Notes: generated by a model not told the origin, from the letters alone. DNA of 7,181 nucleotides from JBCCMQ01 sp039179985 (GCA_039179985.1 JBCDED010000114.1:1-7181); one strand, 5' to 3'. Positions 1-5,807 are shown, counted from the first letter of the stretch. Numbers and translations are program-made.

Positions 1-95
1 ACCCCGTTCCCGACGTGCCTGAGTCGGGCTCCGTCAATGTCCACGACGCCCCATCCGAGAAACCTGAGACCGGGATCGATGCCCAGCACACGCAT
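1..95 (-). CDS. ruvC: Holliday junction endonuclease RuvC, N-terminal fragment
   Basis: RuvC is the endonuclease that cuts Holliday junctions symmetrically, working with the RuvAB branch-migration motor in recombinational repair in the cytoplasm. Only the first 31 codons lie in the window; the rest runs off the left edge. The visible protein begins MRVLGIDPGLRFLGWGVVD, the characteristic RuvC opening, with the first catalytic aspartate of the RNase H-like fold at residue 7 (GIDPG). The ATG at 95 is preceded by AGGTG (positions 101-105 read on the minus strand) at a 5-base spacing. An in-frame ATG seven codons upstream (116) lacks such a site and would add residues atypical of the family. The gene is transcribed away from the DUF1127 gene. 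A weak promoter-like pair (TTGGCG at 154-149, TGCTAG at 133-128, spacer 15) lies upstream but is not convincing. Confidence 0.93.
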   Translation of the reverse strand, partial: MRVLGIDPGLRFLGWGVVDIDGARLRHVGNG

Positions 96-183
96 TGTGT
101 CACCTGCTCGCAACATTTTTTTACCGACTAGCACGAAACGCGAACATCCGCCAAGGTTAATCGGGTTTGCGGCCTGCGGATCG

Positions 184-259
184 TTTGCGACCGCGCAGCG
201 TCGGAAATCGACGCCGAAGCGCAAAAGACGGCCAAATGCGACGCCGCGGATGTCGCAAA
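184..259 (+). other. Long bulged inverted repeat, candidate structured RNA or terminator
   Basis: Three consecutive segments of the left arm pair with three segments of the right arm. TTTGCGAC (184-191) pairs with GTCGCAAA (252-259), CGCG (192-195) with CGCG (245-248), and GCGTCG (198-203) with CGACGC (239-244). This gives 18 base pairs interrupted only by a 2-base bulge (196-197) and a 3-base bulge (249-251). GCGTCG can instead pair with a second CGACGC copy at 209-214, forming a compact hairpin with a 5-base loop, so two mutually exclusive folds exist. Immediately 3' lies a T-rich run (260-274) containing six consecutive T residues, as expected after a factor-independent terminator on the plus strand. 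Whether it is transcribed is unknown; it could equally be a structured ruvC leader on the minus strand. Confidence 0.4.
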
Positions 260-297
260 TTTCTTGTTTTTTCATCAAGGGTTAACACCCGAAATCG

Positions 298-316
298 CCA
301 TGCAAAAACTGCATGG
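298..316. promoter_or_regulatory. Inverted repeat, possible operator upstream of the DUF1127 gene
   Basis: CCATGCA (298-304) and TGCATGG (310-316) are perfect inverted copies separated by AAAAC. The dyad is 105 bases before the DUF1127 start, a plausible place for a regulator to bind near the promoter. I cannot assign it to a known regulator. The symmetry is seen directly; the operator role is inference. Confidence 0.3.
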
Positions 317-372
317 GTCCTATGCGTTTTTATCCCTAGGAGCGGCGGATTTTTCACCCTAATTGGCGTTCA

Positions 373-391
373 AGACACAGAGCCTGTGTCT
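373..391 (+). promoter_or_regulatory. Hairpin in the probable 5' leader of the DUF1127 mRNA
   Basis: AGACACAG (373-380) pairs perfectly with CTGTGTCT (384-391) around a 3-base AGC loop, giving an 8-bp stem. It ends 16 bases before the Shine-Dalgarno sequence of the DUF1127 gene. It has no T-tract and so does not look like a terminator. It could stabilise the mRNA, affect ribosome access, or be a DNA dyad for a regulator. If the transcript starts downstream of 373, the RNA interpretation fails. Confidence 0.35.
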
Positions 392-407
392 CCGAAACCC
401 GGATCTT

Positions 408-415
408 GAGGAGGA
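408..415 (+). promoter_or_regulatory. Strong Shine-Dalgarno site deciding the DUF1127 start
   Basis: GAGGAGGA sits 5 bases before the ATG at 421, a near-ideal complement to the 3' end of 16S rRNA. A TTG at 406 is in frame but overlaps this site and has no ribosome-binding site of its own, so 421 is the start. Confidence 0.85.
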
Positions 416-420
416 CCCAA

Positions 421-627
421 ATGGCTGCATTTGACACCACCGCGACGTCGGGCACTGGCCGCTTCGGAGGCTTGTTTGCTTTGACTCATCGCTTTACGAG
501 CGCGCTGACCAACTGGAACGATGCGCGCATCACACGGAACGCCCTCAGTGGCCTGACCGACCGCGAGCTTGAAGATATCGGGCTCGTGCGCGGCGACATC
601 AACGACCTGGCTGTCCGCACCCACTGA
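421..627 (+). CDS. DUF1127 small arginine-rich protein
   Basis: This is a 68-residue protein of the DUF1127 (YjiS-like) family. The domain covers about residues 32-58: it starts with a tryptophan (W32), has arginines at 36 and 39, and contains the conserved LTDRELEDIGLVRGDI stretch (45-60). The first 20 residues are alanine-, glycine- and threonine-rich and probably disordered. Short DUF1127 proteins are widespread in alphaproteobacteria; some have been reported as RNA-binding proteins that affect RNA turnover, phosphate or carbon metabolism and stress responses. Those roles belong to the family and are not shown here. The gene stands alone, with a structured leader upstream and a strong terminator 20 bases after its stop. 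In Rhodobacter, a related gene is followed by small RNAs with CCUCC loops; nothing like these is visible before the terminator here. Confidence 0.88.
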   Translation: MAAFDTTATSGTGRFGGLFALTHRFTSALTNWNDARITRNALSGLTDRELEDIGLVRGDINDLAVRTH

Positions 628-647
628 GACAGTCGGCAACCACCAAA

Positions 648-690
648 AACACAAAGAGGCCGCGTCTGACGACCCGGCCTCTTTCGTGTT
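648..690. terminator. Bidirectional factor-independent terminator
   Basis: AAAGAGGCCG (653-662) pairs perfectly with CGGCCTCTTT (675-684) around a 12-base loop. The stem extends past a single bulged C (685) through AACAC (648-652) and GTGTT (686-690), giving 15 bp in all. On the minus strand the stem is followed by GTGTTTTTGG, a reasonable U-tract; on the plus strand the tail is T-rich but mixed (CGTGTTGTTG). It lies between two convergent genes, so it probably ends both the DUF1127 transcript and the minus-strand transcript of the 114-residue membrane protein. Confidence 0.85.
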
Positions 691-740
691 GTTGAAACCC
701 CCGCCGCGAGGGAACCCGGCGCGCGTTTCGGTACAGATCG

Positions 741-1085
741 CTAGAGCAACGGCTCCAGGCGACCTGCAATCCAAACGGTCAGCGGATCGGCCTGCATGAC
801 CCAACCGCCCACCTGTTCAACAGGCGTACCGTTTTCGAGCGAAATGACACTTTCGGCGTAGCGCTCGGCACCGAGATTGGCGAGCACAAGGCCTTTGAAG
901 GTGAAGAGCAGCAGGACCACGAGGGCTGCAGCCTTCCATGGGAAGCGCAAGTTGCTCCGCCGGGGCTGGGCGACCATCAGGCCGTCAGAATTGATTACGG
1001 TCACGTAACCGCGTGCCAGCTTTTCATGGCGTCTGTCGATGCGCTTGAGGCGCTGGCTGAAATTTGCGTGGTTCGGGTCGCGCAT
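741..1085 (-). CDS. Uncharacterised single-pass membrane protein
   Basis: I do not recognise this 114-residue protein beyond its resemblance to small conserved hypothetical proteins of Rhodobacteraceae. Residues 1-49 are basic and polar (for example QRLKRIDRRHEKLARGY). One hydrophobic segment follows at about 50-70 (FPWKAAALVVLLLFTFKG), then a polar C-terminal tail of about 44 residues. By the positive-inside rule the basic N-terminus should be cytoplasmic and the tail periplasmic. The ATG at 1085 is preceded by GGAGA (1091-1095) at a 5-base spacing. An in-frame TTG at 1160 would add 25 residues but has no ribosome-binding site. The gene follows prmA on the same strand after 96 bases and may be read with it, although a weak promoter-like pair (TTGGCT at 1160-1155, CACAAT at 1137-1132) lies in that gap. 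Transcription likely ends at the hairpin at 648-690. Confidence 0.75.
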   Translation of the reverse strand: MRDPNHANFSQRLKRIDRRHEKLARGYVTVINSDGLMVAQPRRSNLRFPWKAAALVVLLLFTFKGLVLANLGAERYAESVISLENGTPVEQVGGWVMQADPLTVWIAGRLEPLL

Positions 1086-1181
1086 GTTGCTCTCCGGGCG
1101 AAAAAACTCGTACTGACTGATAATGCGCCGGATTGTGGCGACATTATGCTCTGAAGCCAATTTCTAGACGCCTTCGAGGCT

Positions 1182-2069
1182 TTATTCCAAATTCCGGCCC
1201 AGAACGAGCGTCGTCCAGTCAACAATGTCGATTGATTTCAGAAGATTGAAGCCATTTTGCGCGTAATGCCCGGCAACTTCGGCGGCCTGATCGTTTAAAA
1301 TGCCCGACAAAATCAGGCGACCGCCGGGCGCTATATGGTGTGCCATCGCTGGCGCCAGCGCGATCAGCGGTCCTTTGAGGATATTTGCGAAGACCAGATC
1401 AAAGGGCGCCGCCGACGCGAAGGCCGGCTGATCAAACCCCGCTGCCAGAACGCAAGTCACGCGACCCTCAAGACCATTTACAGCAACGTTGGCCTCGGCG
1501 GTCTCCACAGCCACCTGATCGTAGTCGCCCGCCACAATGGGCGTTCCCACCGAAAGTTCCGGCGACTTGGCCGCCGCCATCGCCAAAACGGCCGTCCCGC
1601 AGCCGATATCCGCCACGGATTTCGGTCGGAAGCCACCTGCAAGCAGCTCGTCAAAGGCCAGCAGGCATCCCATGGTGGTCCCGTGGTGCCCGGTGCCAAA
1701 GGCCATCGCCGCCTCAATCAGCAAACCGGTGCGGCCCTCGGGCAGTTTCTCAGCATCATGGGCGCCGTAAACAAAAAAGCGGCCCGCCTCCACCGGAGCA
1801 AGCTCGCGGCGGACGTGAGCAACCCAATCGGTGTCCGGCAGTTCCGAAACGGCGAAGTGCTGCGCGCCGTGGAGGGCTGCCAGAAGCGCCAGCGCGGCGA
1901 TGTCAGGGGCTTCGGTAAAATATCCTCCCACTTCCCAGAGGCCAGAGCCGTCTTCGAGTTCGAAGACGCCGACGCCCGTGGGCTCGGGGTCCAGTCGCTC
2001 CATTGCCAGCCCAAGCGCTTCGGCGGGCGCTTTGCCTTCAAGCGTCGTGAGCGCGGTGAACGTGGGCAT
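1182..2069 (-). CDS. prmA: Ribosomal protein L11 methyltransferase
   Basis: PrmA transfers methyl groups from S-adenosylmethionine to lysines and the N-terminal amine of ribosomal protein L11 in the cytoplasm. The 295-residue length is normal. The N-terminal third matches the substrate-recognition part of the family. The methyltransferase domain follows with AFGTGHHGTT (123-132), the SAM-binding motif I DIGCGTAVLAMAA (154-166), an acidic residue after strand 2 (D182), the ANILKGPL catalytic-loop motif (228-235) and GGRLILSGIL (249-258). Motif I has Ala160 where many homologues have a second glycine. The ATG at 2069 is preceded by an AGGAAAGG-type site at about 8 bases. The gene starts 27 bases after the ribD stop on the same strand, so the two are probably co-transcribed. 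PrmA is usually dispensable in bacteria that have been tested. Confidence 0.95.
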   Translation of the reverse strand: MPTFTALTTLEGKAPAEALGLAMERLDPEPTGVGVFELEDGSGLWEVGGYFTEAPDIAALALLAALHGAQHFAVSELPDTDWVAHVRRELAPVEAGRFFVYGAHDAEKLPEGRTGLLIEAAMAFGTGHHGTTMGCLLAFDELLAGGFRPKSVADIGCGTAVLAMAAAKSPELSVGTPIVAGDYDQVAVETAEANVAVNGLEGRVTCVLAAGFDQPAFASAAPFDLVFANILKGPLIALAPAMAHHIAPGGRLILSGILNDQAAEVAGHYAQNGFNLLKSIDIVDWTTLVLGRNLE

Positions 2070-2096
2070 GGGTACGACCTTTCCTTGGCCAAGGCA

Positions 2097-3209
2097 TCAG
2101 GGAGACCTCCGCTCCCAGCTTTGGACAACGTCCGGGCCGATAGCAGAAACCCGCGCCAGCCGAAAGCGCGGCGCCTCGGTCAGCCGGTCCACTCCAAGCG
2201 CGCCAAGGGCCGGCGTGCCTTCGGCACCCAGTGTCAGTCCGGCCTGAAACACCTCCAGCCGGTCCACAAGGTCGGCGTTTAAGAGCGCGGCCGCAAAAAT
2301 GCCACCGCCTTCGCAAAAGATGCGCGTAAGCCCGGCAGCGCCAAGCGCGCCCAGAAGCGACGCAAGGGACAGCTGCCGGTCCTGGCCCGGCGGCACCTCG
2401 ATCAGCCGCGCGCCCGCCGCTTCCCAGGCCGCACGCCGGTCGGTTGCTGCATCGGGGCCGTGGCAGAGCCAGACGGGCGTGTCCTTCGCCGTTGCCGCCA
2501 GTGCGCTGTTCAGGGGCAAATCCAGATGCCGAGCCGCCACGATGCGCACCGGTTGATGGCGCATGCCAAGGCCGCGCACGGTCAGTGACGGGTTGTCGGC
2601 TCGGGCCGTTCCGCCGCCCACCAGAACGCCGTCATGGGCGGCGCGCAGCCCGTGGACACACCGTCGGGCCGCGGGGCCTGTAATCCACTGGCTTTCGCCG
2701 CTTGCTGTCGCGATCCGGCCGTCGAGGCTGGTGGCGAGTTTCAGCGTCACCATGGGCCGCCCGGCAGTGATGCGCGTGAGAAACCCGATATGATCATGGC
2801 GCGCCTCAGCCTCCAGAACGCCGGTGACGACCTCGATGCCCGCCTTGCGAAGGATAGCGTGGCCGCCCCCGTCGACCCTGGGATCGGGGTCTTCCATGGC
2901 GCTGACCACGCGCGCGACCCCCGCAGTGACCAGGGCCTCGGCGCAGGGCGGGGTCTTGCCGTGGTGTGCGCAGGGTTCAAGCCCGACGTAGGCGGTCGAC
3001 CCGCGCGCCGCCTCGCCAGCCTGGGCAAGCGCCTGGACCTCGGCATGGGGCCGCCCACCCGGCGCCGTCACGCCGCGCCCAAGGATGCGGCCGGATGCGC
3101 CCACGATCACGCAGCCGACGGCAGGATTGGGCCAGACCCGCCCAAGCCCGCGCCGCCCCAAAGACAGCGCCAGCGCCATATACCGCGCATCGGTGGAGGC
3201 CCGGATCAC
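2097..3209 (-). CDS. ribD: Bifunctional riboflavin biosynthesis protein RibD (deaminase/reductase)
   Basis: RibD performs two successive early steps of riboflavin synthesis in the cytoplasm: deamination of the diaminopyrimidine product of GTP cyclohydrolase II, then NADPH-dependent reduction of its ribosyl side chain. The 370-residue protein has both domains. The N-terminal zinc deaminase (about 1-145) contains PNPAVGCVIV (27-36), the catalytic HAE (55-57) and the EPCAHHGKTPPCAEA zinc motif (78-92), with cysteines at 80 and 89. The C-terminal reductase (about 152-365) has VTLKLATSLDGRIA (154-167), SQWITGP (173-179) and a GGGTARADNPSLTVR stretch (198-212). The GTG start at 3209 overlaps the nrdR stop as GTGA, which suggests translational coupling. 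It is chosen because the resulting N-terminus (MIRASTDARYMALALSLGRRG) matches homologues; the next in-frame ATG would remove ten conserved residues. No riboflavin synthase gene follows in this window. Confidence 0.96.
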   Translation of the reverse strand: MIRASTDARYMALALSLGRRGLGRVWPNPAVGCVIVGASGRILGRGVTAPGGRPHAEVQALAQAGEAARGSTAYVGLEPCAHHGKTPPCAEALVTAGVARVVSAMEDPDPRVDGGGHAILRKAGIEVVTGVLEAEARHDHIGFLTRITAGRPMVTLKLATSLDGRIATASGESQWITGPAARRCVHGLRAAHDGVLVGGGTARADNPSLTVRGLGMRHQPVRIVAARHLDLPLNSALAATAKDTPVWLCHGPDAATDRRAAWEAAGARLIEVPPGQDRQLSLASLLGALGAAGLTRIFCEGGGIFAAALLNADLVDRLEVFQAGLTLGAEGTPALGALGVDRLTEAPRFRLARVSAIGPDVVQSWERRSP

Positions 3210-3673
3210 TCTTCCGGTTGGGCGTCGGGCCGCAACTCGCTGACGAATTTGTCGAAGTCGTCTGCTGCCTGGAAATTCTTGTAAACGCTGGCAAAACGGA
3301 CATAGGCGACGGTGTCGATCCGCGCCAACGCCTCCATGACGATCTCGCCGATCTGCTTTGACGGAATATCCGTCTCGCCCATGGATTCCAGGCGTCGGAC
3401 GATGCCGCTGGTCATCTGGTCCATGCGTTCCGGTTCCACCGGACGCTTCTGCAGCGCGATTCGGATCGAGCGCTCCAACTTGTCGCGGTCAAAATCCTCG
3501 CGGCGCCCGTTGGATTTGATCACCACGAGATCGCGCAACTGGACGCGTTCGTATGTCGTGAAGCGCCCTCCGCAGGCCGGACAGAACCGCCTGCGCCGGA
3601 TCGCTACATGGTCCTCGGCAGGCCGGGAATCCTTTACCTGGGTGTCAATATTGCCGCAAAACGGACAGCGCAT
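3206..3673 (-). CDS. nrdR: Transcriptional repressor NrdR
   Basis: NrdR is an ATP/dATP-sensing repressor of ribonucleotide reductase genes, so it adjusts deoxyribonucleotide supply. The 155-residue protein has the standard layout. A zinc ribbon carries CxxC pairs at Cys3/Cys6 and Cys31/Cys34, with an arginine run (26-29) that contributes to DNA binding. An ATP-cone nucleotide-binding domain follows from about residue 49 (VIKSNGRRE) to the conserved VAYVRFASVYKNF (122-134). A short acidic tail (from about 148) ends the protein. The ATG at 3673 follows a GAGGGGGA site at a 4-base spacing. It heads the minus-strand series and shares a 4-base overlap with ribD; the nrdR-ribD pairing is common in proteobacteria. 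The 124-base gap upstream probably holds the promoter, but I see no clear -35/-10 pair. Confidence 0.97.
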   Translation of the reverse strand: MRCPFCGNIDTQVKDSRPAEDHVAIRRRRFCPACGGRFTTYERVQLRDLVVIKSNGRREDFDRDKLERSIRIALQKRPVEPERMDQMTSGIVRRLESMGETDIPSKQIGEIVMEALARIDTVAYVRFASVYKNFQAADDFDKFVSELRPDAQPEE

Positions 3674-3797
3674 ACGGTCCCCCTCGGTCTCACCGCGTAA
3701 TCATCCACAGGCACTATAGGGGTACCTCAACACTTTGGGTAGTGGGCAAATCACACCCCAAATTCAAGCGGCTGCCGGCTGTTGTTTTCCGGCCGCC

Positions 3798-4208
3798 TCA
3801 GGCGAAATGCACTGCGATTTCCCGGGTTTGCGCGGCATAGCGATGCTCAAACAGGTAAATGCCCTGCCAGGTCCCAAGCCGCATACGCCCGCCGACAACG
3901 GGTATCTGCAATGACACCGGCAGGATCGCGGCCTTGAGATGGGCGGGCATGTCATCCGGTCCCTCTATCGTATGGGTCAGATAGCCCATCGACGGATCGT
4001 CCGCGGGCGGCACCAGACGCCCAAGCCAGTTAAGCAGATCCACACGGACATCGGGATCGGCGTTTTCCTGGATCAGAAGCGAGCAAGAGGTATGGCGTAC
4101 GAAAAGCGTCAAGAGCCCGTCCGCTCCCGCGGACAACAGCCCCTCTACAGCCCGTGTCACCTCGTAGAGACCTGCGCCACGGGTCTCGACCCTGACCGTA
4201 TCGTGCAT
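3798..4208 (-). CDS. YjbQ/UPF0047 family protein
   Basis: This 136-residue protein belongs to the UPF0047 (YjbQ) family, compact beta-rich soluble proteins. E. coli YjbQ has been reported to have weak thiamin phosphate synthase activity when overproduced, but the physiological role is unsettled. Family signatures are all present: LFVRHTSCSLLIQENADP (35-52), THTIEGPDDMPAHLK (78-92) and LGTWQGIYLFEHR (111-123). The conserved histidines and acidic residues in these motifs are thought to form a metal or phosphate site. The ATG at 4208 is preceded by AAGGGGGAA (4214-4222) at a 5-base spacing. An in-frame TTG at 4250 would add 14 residues without such a site. The gene diverges from the hydrolase gene at 4301, leaving a 92-base shared upstream region. 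A weak 5-bp hairpin follows its stop, with no clear T-tract. Confidence 0.92.
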   Translation of the reverse strand: MHDTVRVETRGAGLYEVTRAVEGLLSAGADGLLTLFVRHTSCSLLIQENADPDVRVDLLNWLGRLVPPADDPSMGYLTHTIEGPDDMPAHLKAAILPVSLQIPVVGGRMRLGTWQGIYLFEHRYAAQTREIAVHFA

Positions 4209-4300
4209 CGTTGTTCCCCCTTCGAGCGCGATGATCTGGCCTTGGCGCAAAAACGCAATACCTTACGGGTGTCCGCGCTATATGACGAAGGGGATCGTCC
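4209..4300. promoter_or_regulatory. Shared divergent upstream region of yjbQ-like and hydrolase genes
   Basis: These 92 bases must contain the start signals of two divergent genes. Ribosome-binding sites are clear on each side: AAGGGGGAA at 4214-4222 on the minus strand, and AAGGGG 7 bases before the ATG at 4301. A TATATG-like -10 element lies at 4279-4284 for the plus strand, but no matching -35 is found at the right distance. The core promoters are therefore inferred from position. Confidence 0.4.
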
Positions 4301-5209
4301 ATGAACGACCAGGCACCGATCAAGCGCAGGTTGACTGCCGCTGACTTCGATCAGGAATTGCTCGACCTTTACGACTACTACGCCCATGGGAAGATCACGA
4401 AACGGGAATTTCTCGATCGTGCGGGCAAGTTTGCCGTTGGCGGCGTCACCGCCGTGGCGCTTCTGAACATGCTGAGCCCGGACTACGCGCTGGCCGAACA
4501 GGTTTCGTTCAACGACCCGGACATCTTTCCTGAATATATCACCTACGACAGCCCTGCCGGAAACGGCGAGGTACGCGGCTATCTTGTGCGTCCCGCAGGG
4601 GCAACAGGGCAGATCCCGGCGGTTCTTGTCGTCCATGAAAACCGTGGTCTCAATCCATACATCGAAGACGTCGCCCGCCGCGTGGCAAAAGCGGGCTTCA
4701 TGGCGCTGGCCCCCGACGGGCTGACCAGCGTGGGCGGCTACCCGGGCAATGACACCGAAGGGCGTGAATTGCAGCGGACCGTCGACCGCGAGAAGCTGAT
4801 GAACGATTTTTTTGCTGGTTTCGAGCATCTTCTGACCCGCGAGGACAGCTCGGGTCGCGTGGGCGCCGTCGGATTCTGCTACGGAGGCGGCGTATGCAAC
4901 GCGCTTGCCGTGGCCTATCCTGAAATGGCGGCCTCTGTCCCGTTTTATGGGCGGCAGGCCGCGGCAGAGGACGTGCCGCGCATTCAGGCGCCCTTGCTTT
5001 TGCACTATGCCGAGCTTGACGAACGCATCAACGCGGGCTGGCCGGAGTATGAGGCGGCGCTGATCGCCAACAACAAGACCTTCGCCGCGCATATCTACGT
5101 CGGCGCAAACCACGGCTTCCACAACGACAGCACCCCCCGCTACGACGAGGCCGCGGCGGAACTGGCCTGGGACCGCACGATTGCCTGGTTCAACCAGTAC
5201 CTGAGCTGA
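4301..5209 (+). CDS. Dienelactone hydrolase family protein, probably exported
   Basis: This is a 302-residue alpha/beta hydrolase of the dienelactone hydrolase family (COG0412). The catalytic triad can be placed: nucleophile Cys193 in GFCYGGG (191-197), Asp240 in AELDERINAGW (237-247) and His271 in GANHGFHND (268-276). Glu113 in VVHENRGLNPYIEDVARR (110-127) corresponds to the glutamate that gates the cysteine in characterised members. Ahead of the domain lies a targeting-like segment: a polar region, then TKREFLDRAG (33-42), a hydrophobic stretch (about 44-58) and an Ala-Leu-Ala site (63-65) before EQ. It resembles a twin-arginine signal with Lys-Arg in place of Arg-Arg, so periplasmic location is likely but not certain. 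The substrate is unknown; related proteins are often simply annotated as carboxymethylenebutenolidase. The ATG follows AAGGGG at 7 bases. The 3' end overlaps the opposing gene by 20 bases. Confidence 0.9.
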   Translation: MNDQAPIKRRLTAADFDQELLDLYDYYAHGKITKREFLDRAGKFAVGGVTAVALLNMLSPDYALAEQVSFNDPDIFPEYITYDSPAGNGEVRGYLVRPAGATGQIPAVLVVHENRGLNPYIEDVARRVAKAGFMALAPDGLTSVGGYPGNDTEGRELQRTVDREKLMNDFFAGFEHLLTREDSSGRVGAVGFCYGGGVCNALAVAYPEMAASVPFYGRQAAAEDVPRIQAPLLLHYAELDERINAGWPEYEAALIANNKTFAAHIYVGANHGFHNDSTPRYDEAAAELAWDRTIAWFNQYLS

Positions 5210-5759
5210 AGGACCGCGACGCCGGGCGCCAGGTTTGGTAGAGCGTTCCGGCGTCGTTCAGGACCCGTTCGTCCGACTTTGAAAACCCGGCGGCTTTGAC
5301 GATGGCCTCGGGGTCGTTCCCGGTCTGGCCGGTGAAGATCGGCAAACCGGCGCCAAAAGTCACCGGTTCAATGGTCAGGTAGATCACATCAATCGCAGCG
5401 TGTCGCAGAAACCAGTCGTGGACGGTGGTACCGCCCAGGATCAGCCCGGCACCGAGCGGGCGGACCCCCTCAACCCGAGACGGCAGATCACCGGGTGACA
5501 GCCGGGAGGGATCAATCCAAAGCTGGGTGGGGCGCTGCCAGCCCGATGTGCGGCGCGACAGGATAATCCGGTGCCGGTAGGGCTTGTCCGCGGCTTCGTG
5601 CGTGTTGCGGCCCATGATTGCCCAGTCTGCAGCTTCCACGTGCTGAAAAAAGATCGTCTGCTCTTCCGCGCTCGCCCAATTCTGTGGGGCATCGTCGGTC
5701 GCGCGGGCGATAAAACCGTCCTCTGAAGAGACGACGGCGAGGGCAAAGCGAGGCTCCAT
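5190..5759 (-). CDS. Stand-alone RibD C-terminal/DHFR-like reductase
   Basis: This 189-residue protein has the fold signatures of the RibD C-terminal domain (dihydrofolate-reductase-like NADPH-dependent reductases) without the deaminase domain. It shows SSEDGFIA (11-18), W28, an AIMGRNTHE stretch (47-55), the nucleotide-binding LILGGTTVHDWFL (106-118) and IDVIYLTIEPVTFGAG (123-138). The true substrate of such stand-alone proteins is generally unknown; they are not reliable evidence of folate or riboflavin synthesis. The ATG at 5759 is preceded by AGAGGG at about 9 bases. A GTG at 5783 is also in frame and would add eight residues (MFGRGCGA). It lies 48 bases after the MOSC gene on the same strand, so they may share a transcript. 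Its last seven codons overlap the opposing hydrolase gene. The last ten residues (ASRSFSSGTG) look like a non-conserved tail. Confidence 0.87.
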   Translation of the reverse strand: MEPRFALAVVSSEDGFIARATDDAPQNWASAEEQTIFFQHVEAADWAIMGRNTHEAADKPYRHRIILSRRTSGWQRPTQLWIDPSRLSPGDLPSRVEGVRPLGAGLILGGTTVHDWFLRHAAIDVIYLTIEPVTFGAGLPIFTGQTGNDPEAIVKAAGFSKSDERVLNDAGTLYQTWRPASRSFSSGTG

Positions 5760-5807
5760 GGCGCCGCACCCTCTGCCAAACACTGACCAAGGACAAGCCC
5801 CGCGAGA

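Larger units (their letters stand above)
96..420. other. Non-coding divergent region between ruvC and the DUF1127 gene
   Basis: This stretch carries no credible gene. Short open frames exist on both strands, but their products are low-complexity, arginine- and proline-rich and resemble no family. It holds the ruvC ribosome-binding site, a long bulged inverted repeat (184-259) followed by a T-rich run, a 7-bp dyad (298-316), an 8-bp hairpin (373-391) and the strong ribosome-binding site of the DUF1127 gene. I found no convincing sigma-70 promoter for the plus strand; the A/T-rich stretch around 321-334 is the likeliest place, but no good -35 element matches it. The divergent promoters of ruvC and the DUF1127 gene must lie here. 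Confidence 0.7.

Noticed and set aside
37..409. Three short open frames before the DUF1127 gene
   Set aside because: They lack ribosome-binding sites and family resemblance, and they overlap the ruvC start and the structured non-coding region.
2083..2094. Perfect 12-base palindrome CCTTGGCCAAGG between ribD and prmA
   Set aside because: It has no loop as RNA and sits partly in the prmA ribosome-binding region; in GC-rich sequence it may be chance.
1335..2282. Long plus-strand open frame of 315 codons
   Set aside because: It lies antisense to prmA and the end of ribD, and its product is arginine-, histidine- and glycine-rich without family features. It is a shadow of a GC-rich coding region.
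3702..3722. Possible NrdR box upstream of nrdR (minus strand CCCCTATAGTGCCTGTGG)
   Set aside because: It faintly resembles NrdR sites, but the two halves are poorly symmetric and there is no second box at the usual spacing.
3774..3793. GCCGG/CCGGC hairpin after the yjbQ-like gene
   Set aside because: The stem has only 5 bp with a 10-base loop and no T-tract on the minus strand, so I do not call it a terminator.
4157..5122. Minus-strand open frame of 321 codons
   Set aside because: It is antisense to the hydrolase gene, which has a clear catalytic triad and ribosome-binding site. The antisense product has no recognisable domain.
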